Source: JAPOXR01 sp965214695 (lineage in GTDB: Bacteria; Pseudomonadota; Alphaproteobacteria; Rhodobacterales; Rhodobacteraceae). From it: a stretch of DNA of 64,000 bases. The DNA is taken from NCBI GenBank assembly GCA_965214695.1, contig OZ243967.1:1178001-1242000 (forward strand). The letters run 5' to 3'. The notes under the pieces were generated by a model, which was not told the origin of the DNA, made no database searches, and saw only the letters and a program-made list of their open reading frames with translations. The translations under genes and the position numbers were made by a program. Shown here piece by piece: positions 34,020 to 43,713 of the stretch (position 1 is its first letter; the number at the start of each line of letters is the position of its first letter).

Positions 34020-37000
34020 ATGTCCAGAATACTCAAGCTGCTCACGACTCTGTGCGGGCAAGTCGCCGTCCTAACACTAATGGCCTTGGCAACAGACGCC
34101 GAGGCAAGCGGCTGGGCACCTCAGGACAAAGCCAAAGTCAAGTTCAATTCCTCCACGGCAGAGAGATTTATAACCGAGGTCACTCTGGATGGGCCTCCCA
34201 GAACGATCAACACAGTCAAGTTCACGTATGAGAGTAAAAGCGGTCACGACAGCAACGCCTATTGCAACCACAGGGCATGGATCGTTGACTGGCAAGTCAT
34301 TAATGGTGGCGACAACGAACCAATAGAAATCCCGAAAAAATTGGCGGAGAATAAGAAGTTTGCGCTCCCGATCACGCTATGTCGCCGAGGCATTGAGAAG
34401 ACCTTCAGGGTCGTTTGGACCGCGGACTCAGGGCCATTTGACAAAGACGCCGACAATTGCTGGTCATCGACCTCCTGCTGGACGGAGGTCACCATCAAAG
34501 GCGTCAACGCCGACATTACCGCGCCGCGGGTCTCCTCAATCACCCGACAGAGCCCTTCCACTTCGCCGACCAATGCCGACAGCCTGACCTGGCGAGTGAC
34601 CTTCAACGAGGCGGTGCAGAACGTGGACGCGTCAGATTTCCAGGTCTCCGGCACCACCGCCACACTTTCAGTGTCGAAAATCTTGAATACTGACTACGAC
34701 GTCACCGCCTCCGGCGGCGACCTGGCAGGTCTGAACGGCACGGTGACGCTGGGCTTCGACTCCAGCCACAGTATCGAGGACACATCGGGCAACAGACTTT
34801 CCAACCTCACGCGCACGGGCTCGAATGACAATACTTTCGAGGTTAGAAATACCGCTGCCGTGCCCGCCATCACCATCGCCGGGGGCTCTGCAGTGACAGA
34901 GGGCACGGACGCAACCTTCACGCTGACCGCGAGCCCGGCACCGACCGCGAACCTGACCGTCAATCTGACCGTCTCCGAGAGCGACGATTTTGTGGCGGGC
35001 AACGATGAGGGCACCAAAACGGTGACCATCGGCACCTCGGGAACCGCGACCTATACCGTCCCGACGGTGAACGACAACACGGACGAGGCAAACGGCAGCA
35101 TGAAGGTGACGGTGAACGAGGGCAGCGGCTACACGGTCGATGGCACGGGCTCGGCAAAGGTGACCGTCAACGACAATGATACGCGGGGCCTCGTGCTCAA
35201 CCCGACCTCGCTGACGGTGAACGAGGGCAGCAGCGCGAACTACACGGTGAAGCTGGCAACGAAACCGACGGCGGCGGTGACGGTGACCGTGGGCGGCACG
35301 GGCAGCGGCATCACGGTGGATACCGACACCAGCACGGTCGGCGACCAGAGCACGCTCACCTTCACGACCTCGAACTGGAACCAGACACAGACTGTGAGGG
35401 TCTCGGCAGGCCAGGATGCCAACACCGCCGACGAGTCGGTCACGCTGACGCACACCACCTCTGGCGGGGATTACGGTACAAACCCGGTGAGCAAGAACCT
35501 CGTGGTCACCGCCGACGACACCACCACCCCCGCAACACCCACCCTGTCGCTCAGCGGCCCCGCCAGCGCCAACGAGGGCAACTCGGGCACCAGAGACCTC
35601 ACCTACACGGTGAGGCTCACCTCGGCGATAAGTTCGGGCCTCGTGGTTTGGGAGGTCTGCTTCGGCGGCACCGCGACGAGGGACACCGATGGCGGTGCAA
35701 TTGATGGCAATGCCGACTACCAGCCCCGCTCCGGCAATTCAGCCTATGTGGGCACCGATTGTTTCAGCCAGGCATTCAACACCAGCAGTCCGGCGCTCTC
35801 AAATACCGATCTGATGATTCGGGTGAAGGGCGACACCGTTGTCGAGCAAGACGAGACGGTGACTGCCACCCTGACCATTACCGACAATACTGCCGGCGTC
35901 GCCCTAGGTACTGCCACCCATACCCACACTATCCGCAATGACGATGGCGGCACCGTCGCCGACACCACCGCCCCGCGCGTGATCTCAATTACGCGCCAGA
36001 CGCCATCGAGCTCACCAACCGATTCCGACAGCCTGACCTGGCGAGTGACCTTCAACGAGGCGGTGCAGAACGTGGACGCGGCAGATTTCCAGGTCTCCGG
36101 CACCACCGCCACACTTTCCGTGTCGAAAATCTCGAATACTGACTACGACGTCACCGCCTCCGGCGGCGACCTGGCAGGTCTGAACGGCACGGTGACGCTG
36201 GGCTTCGACTCCAGCCACAGTATCGAGGACACATCGGGCAACAGACTTTCCAACCTCACGCGCACGGGCTCGAATGACAATACTTTCGAGGTTAGAAATA
36301 CCGCGGCCACGCCGTTCCTCGTGCTCTCGAAGAACACGCTCAACGTCGCCGAAGGCGGGACCGGCAACTACACGGTGAATCTGGCGACCGAGCCAACCGG
36401 CACGGTGACGGTCGCCATCGCCTCGAACAATACGGATGTGACGGCGAGCCCGACCTCGCTCACCTTCCATGCCAGCGGCGGCAGCAAGTCGTGGAACACG
36501 GCGCAGACGGTGACGGTCTCGGCAGGTCAGGACGGTGACGATGCGGACGAGACGGCGACGCTCACTCACACCTCCTCGGGTGGCGGCTATGGCAGTGTTA
36601 CGGGCTCGGTCACTGTGACGGTGAATGACGATGACGTGACGACGTCGTCGTCGACCTCATCCTCTGGCGGGGATCGTTCGTTTTCGATCGATGATGCGAC
36701 CGCGATGGAAAAGGACGGGACGATCAATTTCACGGTCCGCCTCAGTGCGGCGACGCGTGGCAACAGCCAGGCCAGTGTCCGGGTGGCAACGCGGGATGTC
36801 ACGGCGGTCAGCGGCCTGGATTATCGATCCCTGGACAACAAGCTGGTGGTCTTCCAGGCGGGCGAGACCGAGAAGGTGGTCAAGGTCGAACTGATAAATG
36901 ATGCCCATAACGAGGGGGCCGAGACCTTCGAGGTAGTGCTGTCCAATCCGAGCAACGCCGTCATCGGTGACGGGGTTGCGACCGGCACCATCAATAATGC

Positions 37001-38408
37001 CGACTATGTTCCGCAATCGGAATTGGCACATTTCGGTCGGTCGGTTGCAAACCACGTTCTGGAAGGCGTGATCGACCGCATCGGCAGTCCACGTTCGCCG
37101 GGGGCCTCGGCAAGGATTGCCGGCAATGTTGTTGGGAAGGCAGACAGGGCCCCGGACCCCGACTGCCCCGGATGCGGTATTCTGTCGACCGACATGAGGG
37201 TTGAGAAATTTGATCGTGAGGAGGTTCTGACTGACAGCAGTTTCGTCCTCAATGGCCAGGATGATTCCAGCCATAGCCCGGCATTCTGGGGTCGGGGTAC
37301 GCGTTCGTATTTCAGGGACAAGCCGGGCAATTTGTCGGTTGATGGCGAGGTGACCTCCTTCATCCTTGGTGCCGATCTCGGCTGGAGCGACAGGCAAATT
37401 GTCGGGCTGGCGCTCATCCGGAGTTCGGGCAAGATCGACCATATGGAAAAGCCGGGGGCTGAAGATCCCATAACCGGCATGACCAAACTGACTCTGACGG
37501 CGCTGGTTCCCTATGCCGGGTGGAAGATCAATGACAGCATCGATGTCTGGGGGGCGCTTGGACATGGCAATGGCAAGATGGAGCTCGACCTGAATGCAGG
37601 TGACACCAGCGAAATGATTAGGACCAGTTTCGACTGGACCATGGCAGCCGCCGGGTTGCGTGGCGACGTGGTACGGCCCGGCACAAATGGTGGTCCCCGA
37701 TTGACGGCATTGCTCGATGGCTACCGGGTCAGGACTTCGTCAAAGGAAACGGAAGGCCTCGCCGCATCAGAAGCCAGCGTGACTCGCCTCAGGGCCGGTC
37801 TCGAGGCAAGTTGGGAGATGCAGCTTGAAGATGGATCCATCCTTGTCCCGCGCATGGAGACCAATCTGATCCAGGAGACCGGGGATGGCGGGTCCGGTTT
37901 CGGGCTGGAACTGGTTGGCGGTCTTTCCTGGTCCGACCCTGATATCGGGCTGGCCATCGACCTGTCGGCACGGAGACTTCGCTCCCATGATTCACCCGGA
38001 AGGAAGGATCACGGATATTCGATGGCGCTGGTCTATGATCCAAACCCGGAAAGCGAACGCGGCCTGTCGGTTAGCATGCGCCAGGACAGGGGTAATTCCG
38101 AGAGCACAATGAACGGGCTCCTGACATCCGGTTTGCCCGAAACGGCTGCCGAGGACAGCATTTCCTCGCAATGGACGACCGAGCTTGCCTACGGGCTCCC
38201 GGTGATCGATGGATCCTTTACCGGAAGCCCGCATGCCGGAATCGAAGAGACGGACGACTACCGTGACTACAAGGTCGGCTGGAGGCTGACACCGGCAGGT
38301 CCGCAGGCGCCCGACCTAACCTTTGACATCAATGCGGCAAGGCGGGAGAGACTCCTGTCGAATTCCGCCGACCATCGCCTGGGAGTCGGCCTGGTCGCCG
38401 AATGGTGA
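34020..38408 (+). CDS. Large autotransporter with Ig-like and Calx-beta repeats and C-terminal beta-barrel
   Basis: From ATG 34020 the product has 1462 residues. Residues 1-30 are a signal peptide (ILKLLTTLCGQVAVLTLMAL, cut near AEA). Residues 31-160 form a Cys-containing domain (YCNHRAW, CRRGIEK, CWSSTSCW). The passenger is a chain of beta-sandwich repeats: a bacterial Ig-like unit (PRVSSITRQSPSTSPT) occurring twice, Calx-beta/SSXT-type units (NVAEGGTGNYTVNLATEP; DDATAMEKDGTINFTVRLSA). About 1000-1150 is a linker with a CPGC motif; the last 300 or so residues show alternating strands ending in LGVGLVAEW, a typical autotransporter barrel end with a terminal aromatic residue. Likely exported to the cell surface; an adhesin is plausible. 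Upstream start at 33894 lacks a signal peptide. Confidence 0.85.
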   Translation: MSRILKLLTTLCGQVAVLTLMALATDAEASGWAPQDKAKVKFNSSTAERFITEVTLDGPPRTINTVKFTYESKSGHDSNAYCNHRAWIVDWQVINGGDNEPIEIPKKLAENKKFALPITLCRRGIEKTFRVVWTADSGPFDKDADNCWSSTSCWTEVTIKGVNADITAPRVSSITRQSPSTSPTNADSLTWRVTFNEAVQNVDASDFQVSGTTATLSVSKILNTDYDVTASGGDLAGLNGTVTLGFDSSHSIEDTSGNRLSNLTRTGSNDNTFEVRNTAAVPAITIAGGSAVTEGTDATFTLTASPAPTANLTVNLTVSESDDFVAGNDEGTKTVTIGTSGTATYTVPTVNDNTDEANGSMKVTVNEGSGYTVDGTGSAKVTVNDNDTRGLVLNPTSLTVNEGSSANYTVKLATKPTAAVTVTVGGTGSGITVDTDTSTVGDQSTLTFTTSNWNQTQTVRVSAGQDANTADESVTLTHTTSGGDYGTNPVSKNLVVTADDTTTPATPTLSLSGPASANEGNSGTRDLTYTVRLTSAISSGLVVWEVCFGGTATRDTDGGAIDGNADYQPRSGNSAYVGTDCFSQAFNTSSPALSNTDLMIRVKGDTVVEQDETVTATLTITDNTAGVALGTATHTHTIRNDDGGTVADTTAPRVISITRQTPSSSPTDSDSLTWRVTFNEAVQNVDAADFQVSGTTATLSVSKISNTDYDVTASGGDLAGLNGTVTLGFDSSHSIEDTSGNRLSNLTRTGSNDNTFEVRNTAATPFLVLSKNTLNVAEGGTGNYTVNLATEPTGTVTVAIASNNTDVTASPTSLTFHASGGSKSWNTAQTVTVSAGQDGDDADETATLTHTSSGGGYGSVTGSVTVTVNDDDVTTSSSTSSSGGDRSFSIDDATAMEKDGTINFTVRLSAATRGNSQASVRVATRDVTAVSGLDYRSLDNKLVVFQAGETEKVVKVELINDAHNEGAETFEVVLSNPSNAVIGDGVATGTINNADYVPQSELAHFGRSVANHVLEGVIDRIGSPRSPGASARIAGNVVGKADRAPDPDCPGCGILSTDMRVEKFDREEVLTDSSFVLNGQDDSSHSPAFWGRGTRSYFRDKPGNLSVDGEVTSFILGADLGWSDRQIVGLALIRSSGKIDHMEKPGAEDPITGMTKLTLTALVPYAGWKINDSIDVWGALGHGNGKMELDLNAGDTSEMIRTSFDWTMAAAGLRGDVVRPGTNGGPRLTALLDGYRVRTSSKETEGLAASEASVTRLRAGLEASWEMQLEDGSILVPRMETNLIQETGDGGSGFGLELVGGLSWSDPDIGLAIDLSARRLRSHDSPGRKDHGYSMALVYDPNPESERGLSVSMRQDRGNSESTMNGLLTSGLPETAAEDSISSQWTTELAYGLPVIDGSFTGSPHAGIEETDDYRDYKVGWRLTPAGPQAPDLTFDINAARRERLLSNSADHRLGVGLVAEW
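34578..34855 (+). repeat. Intragenic 278-bp direct repeat, copy 1
   Basis: Identical to 36027-36304 except for three single-base differences that I could count (TCA/GCA, TCA/TCC and TTG/TCG codons). It encodes most of one Ig-like passenger repeat. The offset is 1449 bp, a multiple of three. Confidence 0.95.
36027..36304 (+). repeat. Intragenic 278-bp direct repeat, copy 2
   Basis: Second copy of the Ig-like unit. The near-identity stops abruptly on both sides: flanking repeats of the same passenger are far more divergent, so recent duplication or gene conversion is likely. Confidence 0.95.
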
Positions 38409-38812
38409 TTGGCATGGACTGTCGTTTGACCACTGCAAGGCACAGGTAAGGGTCTTCGGCCTGGGGCCGCCATGTGGTGGCCTTTCGGAGCGTGGCCCGG
38501 CGCAGCCACCGGGATCCCGACTTGGCGACGGCGAACTGGATTTGCTGGTGGCTTCCGGACCACGCATCCATGACAGCCGCCCGTGGCGCGGTTTTGATCA
38601 CCGGTTGAGAGCGGGCTGGAATTCTGCCGCTTCGTCAGGCCCGGCCGCCGCCCAGCCAGACTGCCGGTATCGAGAGACATTCGTCGTGCATCCGCAGTGC
38701 TGCCGAGGGGCGGGCTCCGGCGAATGACCGGGGCCAGCCGATCCGGCTCTTGGCATTTGCCGTGTGCAGGACGGGTGCGGGCGGTGACTTCCGGTTTGGT
38801 GCGGCCTGTCTC
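38409..38812. other. Intergenic region between convergent autotransporter and aminotransferase genes
   Basis: About 400 bases. An open frame through it (to 38727) encodes a Gly/Pro/Arg-rich product with no domain. I see no clear terminator hairpin with a T-tract, repeat or RNA gene. Confidence 0.4.
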
Positions 38813-40165
38813 TCAGTTGGCGGAAAGTCCGGCATCGATTGCCTCGATGATCCGCCCGGCTTCATTCTCGGAGAGCACCAGTGGCGGCGACATGAGGATG
38901 TTCGGGCCCGAGATCCTGACCATCACCCCGGAATCGTAGATGCTGCGGTGAATTGCATCGACCTTGGCCTTTGGAAGCGGTGTGCCTGTCGACCGGTCCG
39001 AGGTCAGCTCCATGGCCAACATCAACCCTCGCCCGCCCCGGACATCTCCGATGATGTCGTGTCTCTCCTGCAATTCCAGCAGGTCTCGGTAGAGCTGCTT
39101 GCCGCGCCTGGCGGCCTTCTCGGCGACGTTCAGCCGCTGCATTTCCGCCAGGCAGGCAATGCCGGCGGCAGCGCCGACCGGATGACCCGAATAGGTGTAG
39201 CCATGTCCGATGAAACTGTCCGGTCCGGGCTCCGATTCGAAGGCCTCGCCGATGTCATGCGACAGCAATGCGGCGCCGAACGGGAAATACCCGTTGGTGA
39301 TTGCCTTGGCGATGGTCATGATGTCCGGCTTGACTCCCCACAGCCGGGAGCCTGACCAGGAACCGGTCCGTCCAAAGCCGGTAATCACCTCGTCGGCAAT
39401 CAGCAGCACGCCATGCTGGCGGCAAATCCTGGCCACTTCCGGCATGAAGGATTCATGTGGAACGATGACCCCGCCGGCCCCGAGTACCGGCTCCATGATG
39501 AAAGCGGCAATGGTCGAGGGGCACTGGAACTCGATCTCGCTCTCCAGCGCCTTGGCGCAGAGCCGCGCCAGTCTTTCCGGATCGGACTCGCCGAACGGAT
39601 TCTTGTAGGTATTCGGTGCCGGGATATGGAAACATCCGGGCAAGAGCGGTTCGTACTGCTCCCGGAACCTGACATTGCCATTAACGCTGGCGCCGCCGAA
39701 ATGCGTGCCGTGATAACCACTGCGCAGGCTTATGAACTTGGTCCGGCCGGCCTCTCCCCTGACGCGGTGGTACTGCCTGGCGAGGCGAAGTGCAGTCTCG
39801 ACGCTGTCCGACCCGCCGGAGGTGAAGAAGACGCGGCCCATCCCCTCCTCGGAGAAGAACTCTGTCAGCAGGTAGGCCAGCTCGATTGCCCGGTCGTTGC
39901 TGGTTCCCCGAAATGCCGAGTAATAGGGTAGCCGGGCCAGCTGGTCGGTGATTGCCTGCTTGATCGGCTCGCATGAGAAACCGAGATTGACGTTCCATAG
40001 CCCACCGACCGCATCGATCACCTCCTTGCCGTCGATATCCCTGATCAGGTTACCCGTTGCCCCGACAATGATGGCTGGCGGGTTGTCGATGCTCTCGGCC
40101 GGAATGCCCATGGGCTGCCAAAATTGCCGCGCGTTGTTTTCCTTCAGGAAATTTGAATCAAGCAT
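38813..40165 (-). CDS. Class III PLP-dependent aminotransferase
   Basis: ATG 40165, behind GGGAGCAGAACG, gives 450 residues; the open frame to 40399 is not needed. PLP-site motifs: VFFTSGGSDSVETALRLA, SLRSGYHGTHFGGASVNG, FIMEPVLGAGGVIVPHESF, LLIADEVITGFGRTGSW and the Schiff-base Lys in MTIAKAITNGYFPFGA; HGYTYSGHPVGAAAG completes the fold. N-terminal FWQPMGIPAESIDNPPAIIV resembles omega-amino acid, taurine or polyamine:pyruvate aminotransferases. The amino donor cannot be set from sequence. It is transcribed alone, away from the sugar uptake locus. Confidence 0.9.
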   Translation of the reverse strand: MLDSNFLKENNARQFWQPMGIPAESIDNPPAIIVGATGNLIRDIDGKEVIDAVGGLWNVNLGFSCEPIKQAITDQLARLPYYSAFRGTSNDRAIELAYLLTEFFSEEGMGRVFFTSGGSDSVETALRLARQYHRVRGEAGRTKFISLRSGYHGTHFGGASVNGNVRFREQYEPLLPGCFHIPAPNTYKNPFGESDPERLARLCAKALESEIEFQCPSTIAAFIMEPVLGAGGVIVPHESFMPEVARICRQHGVLLIADEVITGFGRTGSWSGSRLWGVKPDIMTIAKAITNGYFPFGAALLSHDIGEAFESEPGPDSFIGHGYTYSGHPVGAAAGIACLAEMQRLNVAEKAARRGKQLYRDLLELQERHDIIGDVRGGRGLMLAMELTSDRSTGTPLPKAKVDAIHRSIYDSGVMVRISGPNILMSPPLVLSENEAGRIIEAIDAGLSAN

Positions 40166-40633
40166 CGTTCTGCTCCCGGTATGGCCATGTTCGTCACCAT
40201 CTGAGTCTCCGCCTGTTATCGGTGTGCGCGACCAAAAACAACATGCCGCATTGTGGCCATGGCTGCTGGATGACTGCATGCAGGATATGATGCCGGAGAT
40301 GACTGGAAGCATGCTCGTCGTGACCTCAAGCTCCACTTTGCGGCCTGGGCCTTGCCGTGTGGAATCATCCGGCGACGCATTGCGGGGGCAGTGGATCATC
40401 GATCAGCATCCTCTGCGGAGTCTTCGGCAGCATCGTGGATCAGCGAACATGCTGCAATTTGCCCGTTCGAATCGCCGGGCCGGCGGAATGGCCAAATCCG
40501 GCAATCCTGGCCGGAGTTGCAGTCAAAATCGATATTGGCTACGACTTCAGCATGTATTTGGTAAAATCATGCTCACATTGAGCGGATCGTCGGGCCGATT
40601 GGGAAGCCAGGCAGATCAGGGAGGACATACATC
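40166..40633. other. Divergent control region between aminotransferase and sugar-binding-protein genes
   Basis: About 470 bases separating divergent starts, so at least two promoters are expected. A relatively AT-rich segment with GTATTTGGTAAAATCATG lies at 40553-40571, 60-80 bases before the sugar-binding-protein ATG; TAAAAT could be a -10 box but no well-spaced -35 box is evident. No regulator gene is present. Confidence 0.35.
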
Positions 40634-41692
40634 ATGAAATTTGAACACAAGCGTATACTGGCCGTGGCCGGACTGATTGCGACAGTAGCCACCGGAAGCG
40701 GTGTGTTTGCCGCCGAGGCAACCAAGATTGCATTTCTTATGCCATGCACCCAATGCGCCGACCGATGGGAAACCAAGGACCGGCCATTCTTCATCGAGGC
40801 AGTCAATGAAATTGACCCGTCCATCGAAGTCATTGCACTGAATGCCGAGGGTGATGGCAATCGCCAGATAGCCCAGGGAGAATCCGTGCTTGCGCAGGGG
40901 GTGAAGGCAATCGTCATCAACACGATCGGCGAGACGACAGCCGTCCCGATCGTTCGCCAGGCACAGAGCGAGGGCGTGCCTGTCATCGCTTATGACGGTC
41001 TCATGGTTGGCGTGGTCACGGAAGGATTTGTCACTTTCAACAACGAGCTTGTCGGGGTGCTGCAGGCCCAGTATCTGGTCGACAATCTTCCCGAGGGCGC
41101 GCGGATCGCAATTGTCAATGGCGAGCAGTTTTGCGCCGCCTGCCGGGCGTTCAAGGTCGGTGCCCACAAGGTTCTCGACCCTCTCGCTGCTGCGGGGAAG
41201 ATTGAAATCGTCTACGAAGCCGAGGCAAAGGGCTGGCTCGCCGCGAACGCACAACGTGCGATTGAGCAGGCATTGACGGCGACCGATAACGGGATTGATG
41301 GCGTCGTTGCGGCGAATGACACGCTGGCCCAGGGCGTCATTGCGGCCCTCAGGGGTTCCGACATGCATGGCAAGGTCCTTGTGACCGGCCAGGATGCCAG
41401 CGACGCTGCGATCGTGAATATTCTGAACGGGTTGCAGACAATGACCGTCTACAAGTCACTCCAGCAGCAAGCCGGCGCCGCCGCGCGTGGAGCCGTAGCG
41501 CTGGCCAAGGGCGAAGACGTGTCGGACATCTTTCCCGAAATGGTGACAACCGAGTCGGGAGATGTTCCCGCACTTCTCCTCCAGCCAACGGTTGTTGATA
41601 TCAACAACATTGGCGAGACGGTCATCGCCGACGGATTCACGGACCGCGACGCCGTCTGCACGGGAGATGCAGCGCAGGCATGCAATTTCTGA
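40634..41692 (+). CDS. Sugar ABC transporter periplasmic binding protein (RbsB/XylF type)
   Basis: A 352-residue Peripla_BP_4 protein. Residues 1-27 are a signal peptide ending VFAAEA. Conserved features: TKIAFLMPCTQCADRWETKD, VLAQGVKAIVINTIGETTAV, VPVIAYDGLMVG, IDGVVAANDTLAQGVIAALR, KVLVTGQDASDAAIVNI and YKSLQQQAGAAARGAVALA. The VTGQDAS segment corresponds to the sugar-contacting hinge of xylose/ribose-binding proteins. Two Cys in EQFCAACRAF are unusual for the family. It starts a four-gene operon with ATPase, permease and a GH1 glycosidase, so the ligand is probably a sugar or glycoside that the enzyme hydrolyses. Confidence 0.92.
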   Translation: MKFEHKRILAVAGLIATVATGSGVFAAEATKIAFLMPCTQCADRWETKDRPFFIEAVNEIDPSIEVIALNAEGDGNRQIAQGESVLAQGVKAIVINTIGETTAVPIVRQAQSEGVPVIAYDGLMVGVVTEGFVTFNNELVGVLQAQYLVDNLPEGARIAIVNGEQFCAACRAFKVGAHKVLDPLAAAGKIEIVYEAEAKGWLAANAQRAIEQALTATDNGIDGVVAANDTLAQGVIAALRGSDMHGKVLVTGQDASDAAIVNILNGLQTMTVYKSLQQQAGAAARGAVALAKGEDVSDIFPEMVTTESGDVPALLLQPTVVDINNIGETVIADGFTDRDAVCTGDAAQACNF

Positions 41693-42479
41693 AGTGACTG
41701 CGGCAAGCGGCACCGCAACTGGACTGCTTGAAACCCGGAACCTTACCAAGAGGTTCGGTCGCGTACATGCACTCGACGGCGTGGACATTTCAGTCCACGC
41801 CGGCTCCGTGCTGGCATTGCTCGGCGACAATGGTGCCGGGAAATCGACGCTGGTCAAGATAATCTCCGGGGTTCATCGACCGGATGGCGGAGAGGTGTTG
41901 ATCGACGGCGCTCCCGTTTCGATTTCCACGCCACGCCACGCCAGCGATGCCGGCATTGAAACCGTCTACCAGGACCTTGCACTCTGCGACAATTTGACAG
42001 TCGTCCAAAACCTGTTCCTTGGAAGAGAGCTGAGACGAAAAGGGGTCCCGCTCGGCAGGATGTTCCTTGATCGCCGATCGATGGAACGGGAGGCGGCCAG
42101 GGCCTTTGACAGCCTTGGCACGACATTGCCGTCTCTCCATAGCCAGGTCAGCAATTTGTCGGGCGGACAACGCCAGGCAGTAGCAATCGCCCGGGCCGTC
42201 GTATGGCGACGGCGCGTCGTTCTGTTTGACGAACCCACGGCCGCACTTGGCGTCGAACAGACCGACAACGTCCACAGGCTCATCATGCGCCTCCGCGACC
42301 AGGGCGTTGGCATCGTCATGATTTCCCACAACATGGCGGATGTCTTTGCCGTGGCCAATCGTCTGACCGTGCTGCGCCGCGGACGGAAGATCGCCGACAT
42401 GGACCCCCGTTCCTGCACGCCCGATGATGTCGTCGGAAAAATAACCGGCAGCGAATTTGCCAGGGAGTCCCGGCGGTGA
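41667..42479 (+). CDS. Sugar ABC transporter ATP-binding protein, single-domain
   Basis: From ATG 41667, overlapping the previous gene by 26 bases, the product has 270 residues; GTG 41694 directly after the stop is the alternative start. Walker A ALLGDNGAGKSTLVKI, signature NLSGGQRQAVAIA, Walker B VVLFDEPTAALG, switch His in VMISHNMADVF. The motif DEPTAALG is typical of RbsA/XylG-type ATPases, but those have two ATPase halves (about 500 residues); this has one, as in alphaproteobacterial FrcA-like systems. Its stop overlaps the permease start. Confidence 0.92.
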   Translation: MQRRHAISEVTAASGTATGLLETRNLTKRFGRVHALDGVDISVHAGSVLALLGDNGAGKSTLVKIISGVHRPDGGEVLIDGAPVSISTPRHASDAGIETVYQDLALCDNLTVVQNLFLGRELRRKGVPLGRMFLDRRSMEREAARAFDSLGTTLPSLHSQVSNLSGGQRQAVAIARAVVWRRRVVLFDEPTAALGVEQTDNVHRLIMRLRDQGVGIVMISHNMADVFAVANRLTVLRRGRKIADMDPRSCTPDDVVGKITGSEFARESRR

Positions 42480-43696
42480 CTGACGGCCGCCTGCCTTCTG
42501 CCGACGGGTCGGGCCTGCCTGGCGAGGCACGGTTTGCCGGCCTTGCCGCCCGACTCAGCCAGGGAGAGCTTGGCTTCGTTCCGGTGCTGGTCGCCCTTCT
42601 CGCCGCATTCATCGTCTTTCACCTGGCCAATCCGTATTTCCTGACACCGCGAAACATGTCGAATTTGGCACTCCAGGTTGGCGTGCTCGGTGTCATGGCT
42701 CTCGGTGTCAGCCTGGTGCTGTTCATCGGGGAAATCGACCTGTCAGCGGGATCTGTTTCGGGGGTTTGCGCGGTGGTGCTGGTCCTGCTGGCATCGACAT
42801 TTTCGATTTCCGGTCCCGTCGCAATTGCTGCGGCTGTTCTCTGCGGCGCGGCCATCGGCTGGATCCACGGCAAATGCGTTACGGTGATCGGCGCCCCATC
42901 CTTCATCGTTACCCTGACCGGACTCTTGGTCTGGCAGGGCGTTCAACGGATGCTTGTCGGGAACCAGATCGGCCAGGTACTGATAGACGATCCGCTCGTG
43001 CTCGGCATCGCCTCGACCTTCATGCCATTCTGGCTGTCGGGGGCGCTGGTGGCGATCATCACCATGGCTGCCGTTGTCGTTTGTGCGCAACGCTGGCGGC
43101 ATCAGTCCGGAGCAAACCGCCTGGATCAACTCACATTCCTGGGTCGTGCGTCACTGTTTCCGGCCATGTCCCTCATTGTCGTTGCCGTGCTGTCGAGGCA
43201 CATGGGTGTTCCGGTGCTGCTTCTGGTCCTTGTCTTTCTTGCCCTGGCCCTCACGGTCATCACCGAACATACCCCGTTCGGAGCCCATGTGTTTGCGGTT
43301 GGCGGCAATGCAGAGGCCGCCCGGCGGGCAGGAATCAACGTTGCAAGAACGAAGGTCATCCTGTTCTCGATCTGCTCGGCCTTTGCGGCCATTTCCGGCA
43401 CCATCGCGGTATCCCGGCAATACGCGGTCGACAGCAACACCGGCGGTGGAAACCTTGTTCTTGATGCCATCGCCGCTGCGGTGATCGGTGGAACAAGCCT
43501 GTTCGGGGGACGCGGGCGAATTCCTGGAGCCCTGTTGGGTGCGATCGTGATCGGCAGTGTTGCCAATGGGCTCGACCTTCTCGGACAGTCGGCGAATGTC
43601 AAGTCGATCATCACCGGACTGATATTGCTGGCGGCGGTTTCGGTCGACATGATCGCTAGGAAACGGAGAATCAGAACCGGCGCTGCCGGAGCGTGA
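42476..43696 (+). CDS. Sugar ABC transporter permease (RbsC/XylH family)
   Basis: GTG 42476 overlaps the ATPase stop (GTGA); 406 residues. About ten to eleven membrane helices; BPD_transp_2 features are NPYFLTPRNMSNLALQVGVL, FIGEIDLSAGSVSG, PSFIVTLTGLLVWQGVQRML, FAVGGNAEAARRAGINVART and GGGNLVLDAIAAAVIGGTSL. The extra length over RbsC and the ANRLDQ/MSLIVVAVLSRHMG insert resemble XylH. With the binding protein and ATPase it makes a complete importer. Confidence 0.93.
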   Translation: MTDGRLPSADGSGLPGEARFAGLAARLSQGELGFVPVLVALLAAFIVFHLANPYFLTPRNMSNLALQVGVLGVMALGVSLVLFIGEIDLSAGSVSGVCAVVLVLLASTFSISGPVAIAAAVLCGAAIGWIHGKCVTVIGAPSFIVTLTGLLVWQGVQRMLVGNQIGQVLIDDPLVLGIASTFMPFWLSGALVAIITMAAVVVCAQRWRHQSGANRLDQLTFLGRASLFPAMSLIVVAVLSRHMGVPVLLLVLVFLALALTVITEHTPFGAHVFAVGGNAEAARRAGINVARTKVILFSICSAFAAISGTIAVSRQYAVDSNTGGGNLVLDAIAAAVIGGTSLFGGRGRIPGALLGAIVIGSVANGLDLLGQSANVKSIITGLILLAAVSVDMIARKRRIRTGAAGA

Positions 43697-43713
43697 ACAG
43701 GGAGAATCCAGAC

